Source: Gemmatimonadota bacterium
GTDB taxonomy: Bacteria > Gemmatimonadota > Gemmatimonadetes > Palauibacterales > KS3-K002
NCBI GenBank assembly: GCA_020344215.1
Contig: CP070815.1
Location: forward strand, 504,946 to 568,945
Length of the DNA stretch: 64,000 bases
Reading direction: 5' to 3'
Part shown: piece after piece, positions 25,027-36,020 of the stretch
Numbering within the stretch: the first letter of the stretch is position 1
How the letters are laid out: every line of letters starts with the position of its first letter
Notes under the pieces: model-generated
Seen by the model: only the letters and a program-made list of their open reading frames with translations
The model's database searches: none
What the model was told of the DNA's origin: nothing
Made by a program: the position numbers and the translations under genes

Positions 25027-25767
25027 ATGGCCTATTCGGACCCTCGGGAACCACACGCGCGGGCGCTGTGCGACTTCTTTGGCGGCGAGACCGATGCCAA
25101 GATAGTCGTCCATAACAGCCTGGGCGAGCGTGAGGAGCTACAAGTCGCTGTGTTCTTCAGGGCGCCGGAGGACTTCTTCTCGTTCGAGCGCGCGGCGCTG
25201 GAGCTCTGTCGCGGTCGCGTGCTGGATGTGGGCGCTGGTACGGGCGTTCACTCCCTCTATCTGCAGGAGCAGGGCTTAGAGGTCTGCGCGATCGATGTAT
25301 TGCGGGAAGCAGTGGAGATCATGCGGCTGGGCGGCGTGCGCGATGCGAGGCTCGCCGACATCGCCGAGTTCCGGGAGGAACCGTTCGACACGATCCTCAT
25401 GATGATGAATGGGATCGGGATTCTGGGCACGCTCGACGGCCTCGACCGATTTCTCCGAGACGTTCCACGGCTCCTCAAGTCGGGCGGCCAGATCATCCTC
25501 GACTCCGGGCCGGCGCGTGTCGTGGGCGAGTCGGGAGACGCCGCGGTCGAGGTGGCTCTGGGTGGCCAGAGCACTTACCACGGCGAAGCGTGGATCACTC
25601 TCGAATACAAAGGGGAGAAGGGGCCGCCTTTCCGCGAGCTCTACGCCGACTCGGAGACGTTGACGCGCCACGCCGCCGGCGCCGGCTTCGAGTGTGAGAT
25701 CATCTTCCGGGACGAGCTCGGCGGCTACCTGGCACAGCTGACGCGCGCCGGCGGGCTCAGTACTTGA
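25027..25767 (+). CDS. Class I SAM-dependent methyltransferase
   Basis: 246 residues from ATG 25027. Motif I is GRVLDVGAGTGVHSLYLQ, motif II/III region EVCAIDVLREAVEIM and motif IV FDTILMMMNGIGIL, followed by RDVPRLLKSGGQIILDSG. This is the generic Rossmann methyltransferase core; the substrate is unknown. It follows the two GT9 genes by about 70 bases and may modify the same surface glycan. It ends convergently with the ABC permease gene, overlapping it by 11 bases. An in-frame start at 24916 would overlap the GT9 gene and adds a non-conserved basic tail. Confidence 0.75.
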   Translation: MAYSDPREPHARALCDFFGGETDAKIVVHNSLGEREELQVAVFFRAPEDFFSFERAALELCRGRVLDVGAGTGVHSLYLQEQGLEVCAIDVLREAVEIMRLGGVRDARLADIAEFREEPFDTILMMMNGIGILGTLDGLDRFLRDVPRLLKSGGQIILDSGPARVVGESGDAAVEVALGGQSTYHGEAWITLEYKGEKGPPFRELYADSETLTRHAAGAGFECEIIFRDELGGYLAQLTRAGGLST

Positions 25768-26656
25768 GCCCTGCGAGCTGGATCCCCCGCACGAAGTAGC
25801 GCTGGGTCAAGAGAAAGAGTACGAGGATGGGCATGACCGCGACCACCGCGGCGGCCATCTGGTAGGGCCAGTTGCTGAAGTAAAGGCCGTGGAAGGCGGC
25901 GATCCCCACTTCCACCGGCCGCATCGCCATCGATCGGGTGACGATCAGCGGCCAAAGGAAGCTCTTCCAGGTCTCGACGAAGGAGAAAAGCGCTACGGTC
26001 GCCAGCGCCGGCTTCGACAGCGGTAGCGCCACCTTCCAGAACACCTGCCACTCGCCGGCTCCGTCGATACGGGCGGCGTCCTCCAGCTCGCGCGGTATCG
26101 ACAGGAAATACTGGCGCATGAGGAAGATCCCCCAGACGCCGACCAGCTCGGTCACGATCAGACCCATGTAGGTGTCGACCCAGCCCAGCGCGTTCACCAG
26201 CAGGAAGCGCGGGATGAGGAGCACGATCACCGGCACCATCAGGTTGGCGAGGAAGAGGATGAAGACCTTGTCGCGGCCGGGGAAGCGGAGACGCGCGAAG
26301 GCGTAACCCGCCGTGGCGGCGGTGAAGAGATGCCCGGTCACGATGAACAGCGACATCACCGCCGAGTTGAGAAAGAAGCGGGCGAAAGGCGCCGCGGTCA
26401 GGGCATTCGGGTAGTTGCTCCACACCGGGTCGGCCGGCACGAGACGAGGCGGAAAGTGGAAGACCTCGAACTCGTCCATCAAGGAAGTCGAGAGCATCCA
26501 GAGGAATGGGACGAGCATGGTGATGCCGAGCGCGATGGCGAGCGCGTAGACGAGACCATCGGCGGTGCGTCGCCGCGCGCTGGTACCGCTGCGGCCGCCG
26601 ACCTGTCCAGCGGCTGCGAACACTCGGTCCAAAGACTTCACATCCGGCGTGCTCAT
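25757..26656 (-). CDS. ABC sugar permease, MalG/UgpE type
   Basis: 299 residues from ATG 26656, which overlaps the stop of the MalF-type gene (ATGA). Six TM helices. The EAA loop (EDAARIDGAGEWQVFWKVALPL) contacts the ATPase. A Ser/Arg-rich N-terminus precedes TM1. It is the last gene of the carbohydrate importer operon 31216-25757. Confidence 0.9.
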   Translation of the reverse strand: MSTPDVKSLDRVFAAAGQVGGRSGTSARRRTADGLVYALAIALGITMLVPFLWMLSTSLMDEFEVFHFPPRLVPADPVWSNYPNALTAAPFARFFLNSAVMSLFIVTGHLFTAATAGYAFARLRFPGRDKVFILFLANLMVPVIVLLIPRFLLVNALGWVDTYMGLIVTELVGVWGIFLMRQYFLSIPRELEDAARIDGAGEWQVFWKVALPLSKPALATVALFSFVETWKSFLWPLIVTRSMAMRPVEVGIAAFHGLYFSNWPYQMAAAVVAVMPILVLFLLTQRYFVRGIQLAGLKY

Positions 26657-28818
26657 CAGCTCGGTGTCATCTTCCGGCCCAGCAGCCTGAACTGGAGCAG
26701 GGTGATAGCGAAGATCACGGCGAACAGCACCCAGCTCATTGCCGACGCGTAGCCCATGCGCAGAAACTGCCAGGCGTTCTGGTAGATGTGGTAGACGATC
26801 ACGTCGGTGGCGTGGAGCGGCCCGCCCTCCGTCATGACGTAGACGAACGTGAAGACCTGGAACGAGCCAATGATCGAGGTGACCAGGATGAAGAAGGTCG
26901 TGGGGCGCAGCATCGGCAGCGTGATCCGCCGGAAGCGCCGCCACGGACCCGCACCGTCGATCATCGCCGCCTCGTAGAGCTCGTTAGGTATCGCCTGCAG
27001 GCCGGCCAGGAAGATCACCATCTGGAAGCCGACGTGGATCCAGACGGCCATGATGATGAGCGCCAACAGCGCCGTGCTCGGGCTGTTGAGCCACGGATAA
27101 GGTCCTAATCCGACGAGCCCCAGCGCCCAATTGAAGATTCCGAAATCGGGGTCGTACATCCACTGCCAGACGATCGAGATCGCAACGAAGCTGGTGATAT
27201 ACGGGAGAAAGAAGATCGCCCTGAGCAACGCTACACCCTTGATCCTGCGGTTGAGCAGGACCGCCACGCCCAGGGCGCACGCCATCGTGAGCGGCACGTA
27301 GAGCGAGTAGATCGCGGTGTTCTTCGCCGCGTTCCAGAAGAGCCCGTCGCCCGCCAGCTCGATATAGTGCTGCAGCCCGACGAACGGCTTCGCCGGCTCG
27401 AGCAGGTTCCAGCTGTGGAAGCTGAGGTAGAAGGCGAAGAGGAGCGGCACCGCGGAGAAGATCAGCAGCACGATGAGCGAAGGCGCGATGAAGCTCCAGG
27501 CGGTAGTCGTCTCGCGCAGTTCCATACCGCTCCCGGCCGATACCGCGAGGCTCGCGTAGATCGCCAGCCCGACGGCGAGCAACGCGTAGAGCCCGGCGAG
27601 CCAGAAGAGCACCGTGTTGCGCGAGTCCTCCAGCGGGTCGGTCAGTAGAACCAGCTCCTCATCTCCGTCGACCCCGATGATCCGGTAGGCGAACCGGTGC
27701 CCGGCGATCCGAACCCGGCCCGGGCTCGCGTCGATCCCAGCCAGCGGCTCAACCGGCACTTCTATGCTCGAGTCCACCAGCGTATCGCCGTCGAGCCACA
27801 CGACGTAAGCGCCAGCCAGCCGTGCCAGCCGGCCCATCGGGATCGCCCAGGGGCCGCCGCTCTCCGCGACGACCGCACCGCTTTGCGCGAGCAACGCGTC
27901 GGTACCTTTGGCCGAGACCTGAGTGTCGGAGGCGGCCAGCCAGGCGGCGGCTAGGGCCGGAAGCACGAGTGCCAAGGCAATGCCGCGGGTTCGCCGACGG
28001 GCCTCGCCGGGCCCCGCGTCGGTTAGGGTCACTCGATAGACGGCGAGGACCGCGAGGGCGGCGGCCAGGATCAGCGCGGCCATCGCGATGACCGGCGGCC
28101 GCGGGAGCTCGAATATGAGTCGCTGCTGGCGGACGATGATCGCGCCGGTGACATCCCATTCGTCGAAGTCCTTGAACGGCACCGCGGCGACTCGTTCGCC
28201 CTCAAGATCGAGGCTCAGGGCCCGGTCGAGGCTGACCAGCGAGTCCAGCAGGGCGCGGGAGATCTGATCGGGCCAGCTCTCTCCGTGCGCCAGCGAGTTC
28301 GTCGTGCCGAGGTAGACCGCCAGGTCGTAGCCGGTGGCCCTGCGGAAGCGCTCCTCCTGATGCGATTCCAACCCTAGAAGCGCCACGGCGAGCGACCCGT
28401 CTCCCGGTACGTAGGCGAGCCATATCGGTCGGCCATCGCCGGCGACGAGATCGATGACTACCTGACCTCGGCGTGCGGCGGCGAGCATCGCTTCGCTCTG
28501 CTCGGTGCCGAGACTGATGGGGATGGGCGTTAGGTCGGGGAATGTTGCGACAAGTCGGTCAGCGTGGTTGTAGATGCTGAAGCGCTCGATGTTCAAGCGG
28601 GCGGCACTGGCAGCCAGCCGCTCGGGTGGCATCCGTAGCGCTTCGCCGAGCTGTTCTCGGTACAGCTGCATGTACTCGAGCCCGCGGACGGCCATGTGCC
28701 GGTCGACCTCCGGCCCGAGGGCTGACCAGCTTCGGTACGCGGCGCAGATGCCGCCCAAGGCGAAGATGGCGGCCGGCGTGCAGACCAGCAGGACGAAGGG
28801 GAAACGCAGCCGCTTCAT
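26656..28818 (-). CDS. Sensor-like N-terminal region fused to MalF-type ABC permease
   Basis: 720 residues, more than twice the usual MalF-type length of about 300. TM1 (residues about 5-27) is followed by an extracytoplasmic region of about 210 residues (HADRLVATFPDLTPIP, YVPGDGSLAVALLG) that resembles a Cache/PAS-like sensor. Then come TM helices near 243 and 282, a second extracytoplasmic part (about 300-400, AYVVWLDGDTLVDSSIEVP) and a TM near 405. From about 440 the complete permease follows, with TM helices and EAA loop EAAMIDGAGPWRRFRRITLP. It overlaps the SBP gene (ATGA). The fusion suggests ligand sensing built into the transporter (inference). Confidence 0.85.
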   Translation of the reverse strand: MKRLRFPFVLLVCTPAAIFALGGICAAYRSWSALGPEVDRHMAVRGLEYMQLYREQLGEALRMPPERLAASAARLNIERFSIYNHADRLVATFPDLTPIPISLGTEQSEAMLAAARRGQVVIDLVAGDGRPIWLAYVPGDGSLAVALLGLESHQEERFRRATGYDLAVYLGTTNSLAHGESWPDQISRALLDSLVSLDRALSLDLEGERVAAVPFKDFDEWDVTGAIIVRQQRLIFELPRPPVIAMAALILAAALAVLAVYRVTLTDAGPGEARRRTRGIALALVLPALAAAWLAASDTQVSAKGTDALLAQSGAVVAESGGPWAIPMGRLARLAGAYVVWLDGDTLVDSSIEVPVEPLAGIDASPGRVRIAGHRFAYRIIGVDGDEELVLLTDPLEDSRNTVLFWLAGLYALLAVGLAIYASLAVSAGSGMELRETTTAWSFIAPSLIVLLIFSAVPLLFAFYLSFHSWNLLEPAKPFVGLQHYIELAGDGLFWNAAKNTAIYSLYVPLTMACALGVAVLLNRRIKGVALLRAIFFLPYITSFVAISIVWQWMYDPDFGIFNWALGLVGLGPYPWLNSPSTALLALIIMAVWIHVGFQMVIFLAGLQAIPNELYEAAMIDGAGPWRRFRRITLPMLRPTTFFILVTSIIGSFQVFTFVYVMTEGGPLHATDVIVYHIYQNAWQFLRMGYASAMSWVLFAVIFAITLLQFRLLGRKMTPS

Positions 28819-30145
28819 CGGAGGCTGCTACCTTCCATCGCGCCGGCCAGGATCGCGTCGATCCGCTGGGCGATGTCGCTGGTGACCTCGTCGAGCGGCT
28901 CGCCGGCGAAGATCACGCGATCGAGGATGTCGGGCATCTGCACCTCGACGTGCGCCCACTCCTCGACGACGGAACCCCATGACATGCGCCCGTTCCGGGC
29001 GGCGAAGAGGAAAGTCTCCTCCAGGCCGTACGGATCGTTCGCCGCGGCGTCCTCGTGCACAGCACGCAGCGATGGGATCGCGAGCCCGTACTCGGCGCGC
29101 ATTCGCTGCGCCTCGGCGGACGATAGGTGCGCCGCCAGCTCGACGGCGAGCTTCTTGTGTCGCGTGTTGTGGGGGACCGCCCAACCCGCGGCGTAAAGTA
29201 CTGTGACCGGATCGCTCGCCTCGTCGTAGCGCGGCAGCGGCGCGACGGCGATACGAACCTTCCCTTCGTCGATGTAGTGCCGGATGCTCGGCAGCCACCA
29301 GTGCCCGCTGGTGACCATGCCGATGCGACCGGTCAGGAAGAAGTTGCGCTCCATTCCCGTCGACTGGCGTCGGACATCGACCGAGGGCACCACCCTGTGG
29401 ACGGTGACGAGGTCGGTTAGGAAGCGGATGGCGGTCTCGGTTTCCGGGCTGTCGAGGTAGCCGGTGGCACGCCGGCCGTCGCGGCTCAGCACATCGCCGC
29501 CCGCCGCCCAGACCCAAGGCTGCCAGAGGTAAAAGACGCGGCGGACCTGCGTGCCCCACGTGTCGGGCCGGCCGTCACCGTCCACGTCGCGCGTCAGTCG
29601 CTGTGCAATGGAGAGGAAGTCGGCCCAGGTCCAGTCGCGTTCCGGCAACGGCACACCCGCCTCGTCGAAGAGGTCCCGGTTCAGATAGACGACGATAGGG
29701 TTGAAGTCCTTGGGGAACGCGTAGAGGCCGCCCGGCCTGCGAAAGATCTCCAGGACCTCCGGGTAGTAGGCGCTGGTGTCGACGCCGATGCGGTCGAGGT
29801 AGGCGGCGACGTTGACCAGGAGGCCACGTGCGATGAACGGCGCGGCCCCGTACGAGCCGTTGTCGAGCAACGCCACATCGGGCGGCGTGCCGGCGACGAT
29901 CGATGTGAGTAAACGCTCACGGTAGTTCGACGAGATCGACTGGTACTCGATGCGGATCCCCGGATGCCGTTCACGGAAGTGATCGAGGATGCGCTGCTCG
30001 ATCTGACGCTCCTCGGGGCCCGCCCAAGCCATCACCCGCAGGACGGTGCTCTCGCCGGTCTCGCCGGCACAGCCCAGCGTGGCGGCGAGCGCGGTCAGTG
30101 CGATGGCTATACGGCGCCGAAGATCTCGCGCCCGCTCAGCGACCC

Positions 30146-30149
<4 letters not shown>
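28815..30149 (-). CDS. ABC sugar-binding lipoprotein (family 1 SBP)
   Basis: 444 residues. The signal peptide ends in lipobox ATLGCAG. The two-lobed SBP_bac_1 fold shows VMAWAGPEERQIEQRIL, GTPPDVALLDNGSYGAAPF, RRPGGLYAFPKDFNPIVVYLN and YAAGWAVPHNTRHKKLAVELA. It captures an oligosaccharide or glycerol-phosphate-like ligand in the periplasm for the coupled permeases. Its start overlaps the ATPase stop, and its stop overlaps the next start, both by 4 bases. An EF-hand-like DVDGDGRPDTWG near residue 190 may be a calcium loop. Confidence 0.9.
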
Positions 30150-31216
<1,067 letters not shown>

Positions 31217-31259
31217 GGCTGAAGAATAATCCGCCGCATTGAGTGCGGGCAATCAAGCG

Positions 31260-32360
31260 TCAGGGATCACGCACGCAACGATAGCTGTGCCGCGGGCTGC
31301 CCCACGACTTCGGTTGTGAGTTGAAGGCGCCGTTGTAGCTGACGTAGTAGGCGCGGTTCTCGTCGTATTCATCCGCTGCCCAGTAGTAGATGGGCGCAGC
31401 GTCAGGCGCCCAGAGTGGTGTCTCCTTGTCAGGCGTCTTCTCACACGCGGCGCGGCCCAGCATGGCGATGCCGATCGCTCCGTCATCGAGGCAAGCTGCG
31501 TTTTCGCCGTGGCGCGTGAGGGAACGCATGATCTCGTCGGCGGTGGGCATGCGCCAGACGTCTTGAGGCTCATCCATCACGCGCGAGCCACCCTCGCTCA
31601 GGTACCGGCAGAGCCCTGTCGCCGCCATGTCGGCTACAGTCGCGTAGCGGTCCTCGTAGCCGGGCTTCTCGTCGAAGCCTGCCGGCGGCACTCCCCAAAG
31701 TGCGACACGATTCCAAGATGGGTAGCCACCCCACGACTGCTTCCAGTTCCAGCCGGGGCCTTCAGGGGCCCAGATGAGTGAGACCCCGTCTCCCACGATG
31801 AATCGCTCGGCCCGAATACCGTCGTCCTGCCGGGTGAGAACGATGGGGAGCCAGTAGAGCGACCAGCCGGCGAACGCGAGGAGGGGGGCGCCGATCGCGA
31901 GTACGTAGCGAGCGTTTCGCCGAAGCCAGACTTCCGGGTGCGCCCAGCCCTCCTCGCGGCGACGCCGGCGCTGGCGAGCCTCGAAGAGGAAGAGGGCGCC
32001 GATGATCACCAGCATGGCACTCACGGGGAAGAGTGCAAGTAGCTGACCGATGTCTACTCCCTCTTCGAGTCGCGGCCCCCACCACCAGGCGGTGAACGCA
32101 GCGCCGACGAGGATGATCATCGGGCCTCCGATTAGAGGCCACGCCAGCGCCAGCAGCGTGAGCAGCAGACACATTACGGCCGGGATCAGGTACCGGAGCT
32201 TCACGTACCATGGCCCCCACCACCCCTCGTAGTACATCTCGCCGACGCTCCAGAACGTCCAGAGGATCGTGACCAGGATCATCAACGCGGTGGCGACGTA
32301 GCCGGGGAGCTTGCGCTTGAGGCCCTTGCTGTCGAGGGCGAGGGCAGGTAAGCGGGCCAT
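31260..32360 (-). CDS. Multi-TM protein with C-terminal DUF1566 domain
   Basis: 366 residues from ATG 32360. Residues 15-180 contain four or five TM helices separated by a strongly basic loop (RQRRRRREEGW). Residues 200-366 form a DUF1566/Lcl-type C-terminal domain (DVWRMPTADEIMRSL, YYWAADEYDENRAYYV, SYRCVRD), related to the FGE/C-type-lectin fold, with several Cys that may form disulphides. The domain is predicted outside the cytoplasm. Function unknown. It lies 43 bases upstream of the importer ATPase start and could be the operon's first gene. Confidence 0.7.
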   Translation of the reverse strand: MARLPALALDSKGLKRKLPGYVATALMILVTILWTFWSVGEMYYEGWWGPWYVKLRYLIPAVMCLLLTLLALAWPLIGGPMIILVGAAFTAWWWGPRLEEGVDIGQLLALFPVSAMLVIIGALFLFEARQRRRRREEGWAHPEVWLRRNARYVLAIGAPLLAFAGWSLYWLPIVLTRQDDGIRAERFIVGDGVSLIWAPEGPGWNWKQSWGGYPSWNRVALWGVPPAGFDEKPGYEDRYATVADMAATGLCRYLSEGGSRVMDEPQDVWRMPTADEIMRSLTRHGENAACLDDGAIGIAMLGRAACEKTPDKETPLWAPDAAPIYYWAADEYDENRAYYVSYNGAFNSQPKSWGSPRHSYRCVRDP

Positions 32361-32539
32361 GCGGCTCCTCCGATACCCAGAGGCGCGGGAGTGTCGCTGC
32401 GAGGACCGAGTTGCTGGAGGGACAATATGCGGTCGGTCGGGCTGCGGGCAATTGAAATGCGGGGTCGGTCTGGTAAGTTGGTGAGTCCTTCGCCGGACTC
32501 TATCACGGTTGTAGCGGTGCGCGTAAGTTAGGAGCTTTA

Positions 32540-34354
32540 ATGGACTTAGCAAGGGCAGGGTTCGTTGCGTTAGCACTGTTGGCGAGCGCCGTCGGAGGGT
32601 GGGCGCAGGAGCCCATCAGGTATCTGGTGCGTGTCGACGATGCCAGCAGCCGGCTGTACCACGTGGAGGCGGAGTTGCCGGCCACCGGCGACGTTACGCT
32701 CGTGTCGCTTCCCTCCTGGACACCCGGCCACTACAAGGTGGAGAACTACGCCCGCAACGTTCGCCATTTCGAAGCGAGCGCCGGGGACGAGTCGTTGCGT
32801 TGGGACAAGCTGGACAAGGACACCTGGCGGGTTCATTCGGAGGGGGCAAGGAAGATCCGCGTTAGCTTCGACTACTTCGCCGGGACGCTCGAGCTCAGCC
32901 AAAGCCTGTTGAGGAGCGACTTCGGATTTCTCAACGGCACCAACCTCTTCGTTTTCCCCGAGTCTGGCTTTGACTTCCCCGCGCAGGTCAGCTTCGACCT
33001 CCCCGAAAGCTGGAAGGTCGCCACCGAAATGGAGGAGGCCGGGGAGCCTGGCGTCTACCGGGCGAGCGACTACCACGACCTAGTGGACAACCCGACGTTC
33101 GTCGGCCACTTCGCCATCGACAGCGTAAACGTCGACGGCCGCTGGAGCCGTCTCGCCGTCTACCCGGCTGCGCATTTCAGGGACCCGGCCAGGGGTATGG
33201 CGCTTGAGGCGCTGGGCAAGATCGCGACGACCCTCCACGAGATGTTCGGGGAGGTGCCCTACCGGCGTTACACCACGTTCATCTACCTGGCGGATGAGAA
33301 CTACCTGTACGTCGCCGGGCTCGAGCACTCGAACTCGCAGTTCGACATAATGCCGGCGATCATCTTCGACCAGGCGCGCTTCACCTTCCGCGAGCTGGTC
33401 TATCCGCTGCTCTCGCACGAGTACTATCACGCCTGGAACGTGAAGCGGATCCGCCCCACAGCGCTCTGGCCGTACGCGTACGATCGTGAGCAGTTCACTG
33501 AACTCCTCTGGGTCTCCGAGGGGATCACCGATTACTACGCGAACGTGGTACTGGTGCGGGCCGGGATCTGGAACGACAGGCAGTTCTGGGAGGCGACACG
33601 CAGCCTCATCGCCTCGGTGGAAGTGCAACCGGTGCACGAGGCGGTGGAGGACGCCAGCCTCAACACGTGGCTCGAGCCGACCTACGTCGATCAGTACTAC
33701 TACTACGACAAAGGCGCGCTGCTCGGGCTACTCTTGGACATCCAGATCCGTCACGCCACCGAGAACCAGCACAGTCTGGACGACGTGATGACCCGGCTCT
33801 ACCGTGAGCACTACCTCAAAGGCGGCGGTTTCACTACCGAGGACTTCATCGGCTACGTGGGTGAGTTCATCGGCCAGGAGGGCGCGTCGCGCTTCTATCG
33901 CGACTATGTAGATGGCCGCCTGCCGCTACCCTATCGCGAGACGCTGGCGCTGGCGGGGATGGATTTCCGGACCGACACGATCGTGGAGCCCTTCTTTGGG
34001 GTGCAGCTGGCCTCGCAGCGCAGGGGCCGCATGGTGGTCCGGCAGGTCGTGCCCGGCAGCCCTGCCGCTCGGGCAGGCCTGAGAGTGGGCGATGAGTTGA
34101 AGTGGGTGGGCGATGTCGAGGTCAACGACGGTGATTGGACGGACGAGTTTCACGAACTCTATGCCGAATCGATCGGCGAACCCATCACCATCGTCCACAG
34201 GCGTGGCGGTGAGGATGTGAGGAAAACGGTGAAGGTTGGCGAGCGCACCCGATACGAGCACCGTCTGGAGCCGATGGCGGAGGCAAGCGCCGGGCAGATC
34301 GCTCTGCGGCGCGGCATACTGGAGCGCGGTTCGTCCCAGTTGATAGACGAGTGA
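32540..34354 (+). CDS. Exported M61-family glycyl-aminopeptidase-like peptidase with PDZ domain
   Basis: 604 residues. Sec signal (ALLASAVGGWAQ). The M61 N-terminal beta domain (SWTPGHYKVENYARNV) is followed by the catalytic domain with zinc motif SHEYYHAWNVKRIRP (HExxH) near residue 292 and LLWVSEGITDYYANVV (third ligand Glu). A PDZ domain lies near 480-570 (FFGVQLASQRRGRMVVRQV, GSPAARAGLRVGDEL). GGAG sits before the ATG. The enzyme probably cleaves N-terminal Gly/Ala peptides in the periplasm. A shorter M61-like protein is at 57484. Confidence 0.9.
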   Translation: MDLARAGFVALALLASAVGGWAQEPIRYLVRVDDASSRLYHVEAELPATGDVTLVSLPSWTPGHYKVENYARNVRHFEASAGDESLRWDKLDKDTWRVHSEGARKIRVSFDYFAGTLELSQSLLRSDFGFLNGTNLFVFPESGFDFPAQVSFDLPESWKVATEMEEAGEPGVYRASDYHDLVDNPTFVGHFAIDSVNVDGRWSRLAVYPAAHFRDPARGMALEALGKIATTLHEMFGEVPYRRYTTFIYLADENYLYVAGLEHSNSQFDIMPAIIFDQARFTFRELVYPLLSHEYYHAWNVKRIRPTALWPYAYDREQFTELLWVSEGITDYYANVVLVRAGIWNDRQFWEATRSLIASVEVQPVHEAVEDASLNTWLEPTYVDQYYYYDKGALLGLLLDIQIRHATENQHSLDDVMTRLYREHYLKGGGFTTEDFIGYVGEFIGQEGASRFYRDYVDGRLPLPYRETLALAGMDFRTDTIVEPFFGVQLASQRRGRMVVRQVVPGSPAARAGLRVGDELKWVGDVEVNDGDWTDEFHELYAESIGEPITIVHRRGGEDVRKTVKVGERTRYEHRLEPMAEASAGQIALRRGILERGSSQLIDE

Positions 34355-34385
34355 CCATCGACGGTCGCCCGGGCAGCGAATGAGA

Positions 34386-34414
34386 GCGGCGCCCGGCCTC
34401 GTGCCGGGCGCTGC
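34386..34414. terminator. Bidirectional terminator-like hairpin
   Basis: GCGGCGCCCGGC / GCCGGGCGCTGC form a 12-bp stem (one G-T pair) with a CTCGT loop between the convergent M61 gene (ends 34354) and NhaC gene (ends 34457). A short GCTTAT follows on the plus strand. Confidence 0.6.
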
Positions 34415-34456
34415 GCTTATCTGCTCGTCTCGCGGGTCGATCGAGTGCCGCGGGCA

Positions 34457-36001
34457 CTATATAAAGATGACGGCCAACAAGGTGTATAGGACAGCGCCAA
34501 GCCCCGCGGCGGTGAGGGCCAGCGGGATCTGGGTGTACACGTGGTCCATCAAGTCGGAACCCGTGGCCAGGGACGACAGGATCGTCGTGTCGGAGATCGG
34601 CGAGCACTGGTCGCCGAAGACGCTGCCACCGGTTACCGCGCCGAAGCAGAGCGTCAGGAAGAACGGGTCCTGGCTGACCGAGAAGGCGAGCGGCATGGCG
34701 ACGGGGAAGACGACGGCGTAGGTGCCCCAGGACGTCCCGGTGGAGAATGCGATGACCATGCAAAGCACGAGGAACAGGGCCGGCACGATCGTCGGGGTGA
34801 GGAAGGCGGAGGTCACCTCGATGATGTAGGCGGCGGTGCCCACCGATTCGGCGACGCTCTTCAACGTCACAGCCAGTGCCAGGATGATCGCGCCGATGGT
34901 GACGCCCTTGCAGCCGTCGACGATCGCGCCGATCACCGTCTTCAGGTTCATCCCCTTGATCAGGGCGATGGCGGCGCCCACCAGCACGGCGAGCAGGAAC
35001 GCCTCGCCGATCAGCAGGGTCGGCGACTCAGAGCCGAGGATGAAGAACGTATAGATGTACGGGATGATGGCGACGCCCAGCAGCGTGCCCATCGGGCCGA
35101 GAAAGTCGATCAGCCCGCTCTTGTAGCCCTCCACGACACGGATCACGGTCAGCTCTTCCGAGGTGAGCGGATCCGCTCCCGGTCGGTTGAGCTGTCCCGT
35201 TTCCCGGGCCCGTCGGATGGCGTTCGACATCTTGCGACCGACGACCAGCGGCACGTTGGCCCAGAGCCGTCCCGGCATGAAGGGCATGACTTCGAGAGAG
35301 AAAGTCAATGTGAAGAGGATCGCGAACCAGGAGTAGAAGTTGAACGGTAGGGCTTTGAAGAAGAACGCGATGCCCTCGGACGTCGTACTGATGAACGGCA
35401 CTGTGCCGACGACGAGACCGGCCACGTAGATCGGCCAGACGTTGAAGGGGATGAGCGTAGCGGCGGGTGAAGCCGTCGAGTCGACGATGTAGGATGTCTC
35501 CTCGTGCGACACGCGATGCTTGTCGCAGACCGGCCGCACCGTCGTCCCGGTCAGCACTGTGCTTATCGTGCCCCCCTGGTGGAAGATGAGCCCCATCAGC
35601 CAGGCGAAGAACTTGGCGGAGCGTGGCCCGACGACGATGAGACGGCCCGCCCACTCGGCGAAGGTCTGGGCGCCACCTGTCCGCGTCCACAGGCCGATCA
35701 GGCCGCCCAGCGCCCACAGGTAGACGAGGAGTATGAGCGCGTAGCTCTCGCTGCCGATCGACGGGATGAGATAGTGCTGGACGATGTTGATCTTGCCGCT
35801 GATCACGCCGCCAAGTGCTATGCCGATGAACAGCGAGCTCACGACCTCGCGGGTGGCGAAGGCGAGGATGATCGCCACGGCCGGAGGCAGAACTGACCAG
35901 AAGCCAAAGTGCTCGCCGTACTGGGGGAAACTCCCTGTGAGGGCGAGCGCCACTACGAGGATGAGCCCACTGAGCAGCAACGCGATCCGGCGTCGATTCA
36001 T
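34457..36001 (-). CDS. NhaC-family Na+/H+ antiporter
   Basis: 514 residues with about 11-12 TM helices. The family pattern is visible in FATREVVSSLFIGIALGG, GLIFHQGGTISTVLTGTTV, STASPAATLIPFNVWPIY, FSTGTSWGTYAVVFPVAM and TGGSVFGDQCSPISDTTIL. It exchanges Na+ (or another small solute such as amines or dicarboxylates in NhaC homologues) for protons at the inner membrane. The gene starts 20 bases after the S9 gene ends and may be coupled to it. Confidence 0.88.
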   Translation of the reverse strand: MNRRRIALLLSGLILVVALALTGSFPQYGEHFGFWSVLPPAVAIILAFATREVVSSLFIGIALGGVISGKINIVQHYLIPSIGSESYALILLVYLWALGGLIGLWTRTGGAQTFAEWAGRLIVVGPRSAKFFAWLMGLIFHQGGTISTVLTGTTVRPVCDKHRVSHEETSYIVDSTASPAATLIPFNVWPIYVAGLVVGTVPFISTTSEGIAFFFKALPFNFYSWFAILFTLTFSLEVMPFMPGRLWANVPLVVGRKMSNAIRRARETGQLNRPGADPLTSEELTVIRVVEGYKSGLIDFLGPMGTLLGVAIIPYIYTFFILGSESPTLLIGEAFLLAVLVGAAIALIKGMNLKTVIGAIVDGCKGVTIGAIILALAVTLKSVAESVGTAAYIIEVTSAFLTPTIVPALFLVLCMVIAFSTGTSWGTYAVVFPVAMPLAFSVSQDPFFLTLCFGAVTGGSVFGDQCSPISDTTILSSLATGSDLMDHVYTQIPLALTAAGLGAVLYTLLAVIFI

Positions 36002-36020
36002 GGTCGCTCTCTTGTCGTCT

